Below are positions 59,027 to 64,000 of a DNA stretch of 64,000 nucleotides, piece after piece (within the stretch, counting starts at the first letter, position 1; every line of letters begins with the position of its first letter). The DNA comes from Timema cristinae (taxonomy: Eukaryota > Arthropoda > Insecta > Phasmatodea > Timematidae), in the NCBI GenBank assembly GCA_039000515.1, contig JBCFYV010000001.1:32262061-32326060 (forward strand), written 5' to 3'. The position numbers were made by a program, and so were the translations under genes. The notes under the pieces were generated by a model that was not told the origin of the DNA, made no database searches, and saw only the letters and a program-made list of their open reading frames with translations.

Positions 59027-59056
59027 TGTGTGTGTGTGTGTGTGTGTGTGTGCGTT
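59027..59056 (+). repeat. (TG)n microsatellite
   Basis: About 24 bases of pure TG followed by TGCG and GCGCGCACG variants. The minus frames rich in His/Thr over it are artefacts. Confidence 0.9.
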
Positions 59057-59059
59057 TGT

Positions 59060-59980
59060 GTGCGCGCACGTGCGTTTACGCGCAAACATCGCCCACCACT
59101 CGTCTCTGTGTCTCGACCAATCAAGCAATAACTGTGATTTATTACTAAACCTGTTTGCGGAAGACGGGACACAAGGCAAACAATAATTAATTACGTTAGA
59201 CCACGTTACTATATAGCCTAGCGTATTTGATCAACGCTTTGGTTAGTAAACCAGGTCAAGTTCAACTTTCTGCACTTCTAGCTGATAGGTGACCTCCAGG
59301 GGTTGTTGAGTGTTTTAAGTAGGGCCTTTACACACTGAGCCACTGCAGTGACTCACTCGGTCACAGTGACTCTACAGTGTCCTAGGACCTATGCGAGAAC
59401 GACACTAAATGGACGTTTATTGTGATTAGACCCTGGTTTGTTTGCGTCATCAAAGGCTAGAAGGTGGACCGTGAGTATGATTGAGACTACACTAACGCAC
59501 CACTGGACTGTCCAATCACACTTAGTGGCATCCTCGTCGTAGTGCTCCGAGCTCCGTCGCGTATCACGGACAGAGTCACCGCTTGAGATACATTAGTTTC
59601 AATAGGAACGTTCATTATTGGGACACCGGCGGCAAACACCGTGCGTAGTTTTGACAACTAGCAGCAAGTATTCTGTTGTTGATTCGACGCCAAGCATACT
59701 TCTGTTTTCCTTGTTCTAGACACGAGTTTAAATTTGACGATTTTATAGGAAACAAAATAATTTCACTTCTAGGCTACATTTATCGTAACCCAGCGGTAGA
59801 AAGATTCGCCGGTACTAAAAACTAATGTACCGTTGTCTAGTGTACGCCCAATTTTACTATTCATACATCGTTTCCATTGAGGCTCTTTTCATGTCTCAAT
59901 GAGATGAGGTGAAGGTGATAGCGAATAGGAGAGTGTGAATCAGTGGAAACACTTAAACTTAACTCAATCATAACTAACCC
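59060..59980. other. Intron, less AT-rich block
   Basis: About 59270-59640 is GC-richer and has clustered GTGACTC/GAGTCAC-type words (TGCAGTGACTCACTCGGTCA at 59344-59363, CAGTGACTC at 59366). No exon of the synaptotagmin class fits. A conserved regulatory element is possible but unproven. Confidence 0.4.
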
Positions 59981-59984
59981 AATC

Positions 59985-60103
59985 CTGGTGAGAGTTGGGG
60001 TGATTCCACTTTCGGGAAAAATACCCACGGTACCAGCTGGGAATCAAACCCGGGACCTTTAAGCTCGTAACCATTTGCACTGACAATTACACTATAGGGC
60101 TGG
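59985..60103 (-). mobile_element. tRNA-like SINE unit, reverse orientation
   Basis: Minus strand: CCCTATAGTGTAATTGTCAG (A-box-like) and GGTCCCGGGTTTGATTCCCA (B-box), then GTATTTTTCCCGAAAGTGG. Confidence 0.5.
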
Positions 60104-60747
60104 TTAGTTTTATAGAGTATAAAGTTGTTCTGTCATTTGGAATGCCTCGGATCATCAAATAGTTTGTAGAACAAGTGTTTTCTCCAGCCGATCATGTAGC
60201 AGAGGATGTCCATGTAAGCCTTTTTACTTTCTTTTTCTTCCTCTATTTAAAAGCCTTAGTAACACAAGTACCTCACCGCTTGGGTCACTGGGTTCATTAG
60301 AGAGAGGTGCTTCCCTAAACCTGGGATCTCTTATCCTCTCTCTGTACAAATGCGTTTGCAGTTCTTCACACTACCCTCCTCATTCCTACTTTGTTTTAAT
60401 CGGTGGCTTATTTGGCCTATCCCCTCCCCCCCCCGCTCCCCTGCACTCCGCGTGTCATAATATCCGTCCACGTTATCCATGTATTTTTATCGATGAGGCA
60501 TGGTATGAATAGGTATTACCTAAAGGAAGTGTACCCGAATTTGTGTGGATGTGAAGTAGGAAAAAATATGTGGAGATCAAGCTCATCTCTACCTCCTTGT
60601 CACCGGCTCACCAAACTAGGGGAAGCTCACTCATTTGTCTGCGTGCCTATCGGTGTGAATATCTGCTACTTAATTATTACTTTCTGTTCTTAGGGTAACA
60701 TATTTGGTCTAAGGTCACATTATAAAGATAAATTCGTAAATATTTGC

Positions 60748-61003
60748 TTACCCCACTTTGGTGTTCAAATGATATAAGGCGTCACTCTAGCAATAGACTG
60801 GACTGCCAATGACGGAGAGATCAGGTTTAGAATCCCGATTCGGTGTGATAAAATTGATGGTTCTTAAATGGTTTTTTTCCATTCTCTCTCCACACAAATA
60901 CAGGTACTCTTCCTCTAAATCCAACCTTTCTCTACCCCAACACATTAGTGTAATAAGTAAATATGCATATTAACCCATACGGGTAGTAAGGTCTGGTGCT
61001 AAA
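60748..61003 (+). mobile_element. SINE-C copy
   Basis: ACCCCACTTTGGTGTTCAAA, GCCAATGACGGAGAGATCAG, GTTTAGAATCCC, body and tail ACGGGTAGTAAGGTCTGGTG. Confidence 0.78.
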
Positions 61004-61483
61004 ATAATATTAAAAATAGCTTGGAGAGATTAAAGAAAAGCACATTTTGTGTAGGGAAATCCCACCAGGGGAACGCTGTGGTAGAATGTACTTCTTGGTT
61101 TCACGGGGTGGAAGTAAGCCCCAAGCAAGCGCCCGTGGCAACACTGCCGGTTGTTGAGTAATAGGAATCAACCAATGAGCGTACATTTAATCACTTAACT
61201 GGTTCAAGTTCTACCCAGGCAACAAAGACATGCTCCGAAAGTTGTGTCGTAGAGAAAGTAATAGAGGGTTGGAGAGGGTACAGTAGCTCCATGGCTTCTT
61301 TGGTGCTGACTAACAGCTCACAGCTAACTGTCATAAGTGACAGCTGATAAACACATGTTTTTGCAGATAATATGATTCGGCGTAGGGATACATAATTTGG
61401 TCTGGTAACTTTTCAAAGCCATCAGTTGTCAACTGTGAGCTGTCAGTCAGCACCAAAGAAGCCTTGGGTCTACTGTAGTTTAC

Positions 61484-61615
61484 CTTGACGATAAGTCCCT
61501 CCATCTCAGAGTCGTAGCGCAGGGCGAAGTGCAGTTTCCCGCAATACTCCATCTCACCGGTCCCGGAACTATCCGTGGAAGACTGACGCACCATCTCTTT
61601 CGTGTACAGTTCCGG
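61484..61615 (-). CDS. Syt10: Synaptotagmin-10-type exon: linker and first strand of C2A
   Basis: Internal exon of 132 bases, 44 codons, phase 0 at both ends. The acceptor is a pyrimidine-rich stretch ending in TTTCAG just upstream of the CCG codon; the donor is AAG followed by GTAAAC. It starts PELYTKEM and ends EGLIVK. The PELY motif and a Ser/Thr-rich stretch form the end of the juxtamembrane linker, and CGKLHFALRYDSEMEGLIVK is the first two C2A strands. The following exon opens VLEARDLP, which continues strand 2 exactly. A shorter reading from the internal ATG is not needed because the exon is bounded by splice sites. Nearby repeats stop short of it. This is the most 5' coding exon in the window, so the N-terminus lies past 64000. 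Confidence 0.9.
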
Positions 61616-61986
61616 CTGAAACGATATACACGTTGTAACAACGGGGGCTTATACACAAGTTAGTAGGGGGGAAGAGGAGAAGGGAATAGGCACACACACA
61701 GCCTGGAAAGTGGAGAACATCGAAAGAGCACAAGAAGGAGAAACCTCATATCAGAAGCGCATGTAAATATGGATCAAAAGCTAACGGAGAAGAAACAACT
61801 ACATCACATGGCCACATGAAAAACAATTATTGTAGTCAACCCCTTACCCTTTAACAATATTTACAATAAAATAATAAAACTACAAGGACCAACCCCCTTA
61901 CTTTTTACATTTTATAATAATTATAATAAAATAATAAAGGTACAATGGACAACGCCCTTACTCTTTAATTTTATAATAATTACAAT

Positions 61987-62278
61987 GGGCGACCGGGTGG
62001 TCTAGAGGTAAGGTGTCGGACTTCTGTCCTGGGGGTCCGGGGTTCAATCCTCGGTCCCGGCACAGATTTATCTGATTACCAAACCCTTCCTTCACCTCTG
62101 ACAATACGTATGTTAATCACAACTCTTGAATGTGGGGAAAGCCAGACCTCCACCGTGGTTCGGATCCCACGTTAAACTGTAGGTCCTCCATTTAATCTCA
62201 CAATCACCCTACCATTACACATTAGCGTAAGTGCGTATAACCCGAACGGGTAGTAAGACGCGGTGCTAATAATAATAA
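61987..62278 (+). mobile_element. SINE-A copy, tail interrupted by a Helitron
   Basis: Head GGCGACCGGGTGGTCTAGAG, B-box GGGGTTCAATCCTC, body and complete common tail. The (AAT)n is cut by the Helitron at 62279 and AT-rich sequence resumes at 63672. Confidence 0.92.
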
Positions 62279-63671
62279 TCTTACTAGTCTTACTAATATT
62301 ATAAATGCGAAAGTCTGTGTGTTTGGATGTTTGTTACTCAATCACGCTAAAACTGCTGAACGGATTCGAATGAAACTTTGTACGTTGGTAGAGTATGTCC
62401 TGGAATAACATATAGGACTATTCACAACCTTTGATTTTACATTAATTTTACATTACTAATGTTTAAACTTTTCGTATTTACAAGAGATTTTACGGGTAAA
62501 TATGAATGTGATTATAATTAAAATATTACTTTACCTCGCCATTTTTAAAGTTAGTAAAGATCAGTTCAAAACGAAAACTTACGCATAAAAAATTCAATTG
62601 AACTTCTATCATTAAGGTGACTTTGTATTTACACGTGAAAACAAAAATACCAAAAAATCTCAACTTTTCGCTCTGTAGAAATATGTTGCAGGTTAGATGG
62701 TGCTGCCAGTTATTTTCTATATATATGATCAAAGTTCAATATTATTATTTTTTCGTTTTGGTAGAATATGTTCTGGAACAACTTTACATTAATTTTACAA
62801 TACTAATGTTTAAACTTTTCGTATATAAGAGATAAGTTATATATTGTGATTTTAATTTAATTTTAAGAGTAAATATGAATGTGATTATATAATTAAAATA
62901 TTACTAACTTTATATATTACTTTACCTCACCATTTTTTAAAGTTGATAAAGATCAGTTCAAAACAAAAACTTACGCACCATCCAACCTTCAAAATATTTC
63001 TACAGAGCGAAAAGTTGAGAGAAATTTTGTTGTTTTCACGTGTAAATACGAAGTCACCTTTATGATAAAAGTCCAATTGTATTTTTTGTGCGTAAGTTTT
63101 TGTTTTGAACTGTTCTTTACTAACTTTAAAAAGGTGAGGTAAAGTAATATAAGGTTAACGGATTCGAATGAAACGTTGTACGTTTGTAGAGTAAGTCCTG
63201 GAATAGCATATAGGACTATTCCCAACCTTTAATTTTAAATAATAATAAATATATGATTATAATGTGATTGAAATGATTTTATTTAAGAATTTGTGTTTTA
63301 ATATTTTGTAATTAAAGTAAATAGTAATTAGTGTGACGTAGTTTCATACTAATAAATAATAAATATGTGATTTCTTTTAGCTATAAGGTTCGAAAAAAAT
63401 ATTATTTCATTTATTTATTTATTTTACTAATTATGAAGGTAAAAATTAAAAAAAAAATTATAATTGATAACTTAAATAATATATATTTCTTTTATTACGA
63501 AATATTTAAAAGTGAAAATTAAAATACGGCAAAATTATTTACAGCTAGAACTGAGAAAAACACACAGATATTTGAAAAAAATAAAGTTTGATTTATGACC
63601 AAAACAGTTTAGTTAAAAATTAAAAGATTTTATCAATTATTGCGGGCGAAGCCGCGACGGGTAAAAGCTAG
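62279..63671 (+). mobile_element. Non-autonomous Helitron, 1.39 kb, with internal inverted and direct repeats
   Basis: Starts TCTTACTAG after an A and ends GCGGGCGAAGCCGCGACGGG then TAAAAGCTAG before a T, the Helitron insertion pattern with a GC-rich 3' hairpin. Contains GAACGGATTCGAATGAAAC near both ends (62358 and 63158). Arms of about 170 bases at 62533-62703 and 62978-63150 are reverse complements, with a third partial copy at 62924-62985. No Rep/helicase coding region. Confidence 0.82.
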
Positions 63672-64000
63672 TAATATAATAATTACAATCAAACAATTAA
63701 AGTGCATTTACTCTTAACATTTTACTATAAGTATAGTGAAATATTAAAACTACAGGAAATTTGCATTAAAATAATAAAGTTACAGGTTCAACCCCCCTTT
63801 CCCCCTTAATCTTTGCAATAATTAAACTAAGTTCATGGAAATTAATGCATTTAATGACGTAACTCCCGAGACCTCGAATAATGAAGATAGGTGTCTATTT
63901 GCGCGTTTCTAGATAAAAATTAATATTTTACTTTTACTATCGATTAATGATGTTATGTCCTTGTATTATATCAAATGCTTTTATGATTATTGAATTTTTT
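63672..64000. other. AT-rich intron, nothing recognised
   Basis: It begins with the remainder of the SINE-A AT-rich tail region and has no further feature. Confidence 0.5.

Noticed and set aside
58848..59179. His/Thr-rich frames
   Set aside because: Created by the (TG)n microsatellite.

Overview
This window is AT-rich, intron-dominated nuclear DNA from a metazoan, most likely an arthropod and probably an insect. The grounds are long introns packed with retroposons, transposon remnants of types common in insects (Tc1/mariner-like, hAT, Helitron, non-LTR), and a synaptotagmin of the Syt3/6/9/10 class. Nothing bacterial, viral or CRISPR-like is visible. The species cannot be named from the sequence alone.

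The only host gene I can support runs on the minus strand across almost the whole window. Five consecutive coding exons of a synaptotagmin-10-type protein lie at 61484-61615 (linker and start of C2A), 58103-58256 (C2A calcium loop 1), 57226-57394 (C2A loop 3 and end of C2A), 32364-32484 (start of C2B) and 437-608 (middle of C2B). All junctions have GT/AG sites and compatible phases. The introns are about 3.2, 0.7, 24.7 and 31.8 kb. The N-terminus and transmembrane segment lie beyond position 64000 and the end of C2B lies before position 1. The exon at 58103-58256 lacks one base inside the SDPYVK motif. This is either an assembly error or a real lesion.

The rest is intron. I see at least three tRNA-headed SINE groups, here called A, B and C. 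A has a different head and body from B and C, yet all three end in the same roughly 50-base 3' tail. Four B copies and several A copies have clear target-site duplications, so they look young, while C copies are old. Two further tRNA-like families (D, E) and several isolated tRNA-like units are present. DNA transposons include a 4.06 kb hAT element (37143-41203) with 8-base target duplications and a broken but recognisable transposase gene. It sits inside an old SINE and itself hosts a Helitron. A second Helitron (62279-63671) sits in the tail of a SINE-A. There is also a mariner-type MITE carrying a duplicated transposase scrap, a mariner-type transposase remnant, several foldback elements, and a repeat (family F) that forms a roughly 0.85 kb inverted repeat at 19150-21440.

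Three tandem arrays stand out: a 42-base array (11965-12880), a 28+28-base two-step higher-order array (15262-16065) and a 33-base array (31139-31513). The 33-base array is open in all three forward frames only because its unit is a multiple of three without stops. I found no evidence for a second host gene, RNA operon, defence locus or other organised new system. The most interesting points are the shared SINE tail, the nested hAT/Helitron/SINE history and the one-base lesion in the synaptotagmin exon.
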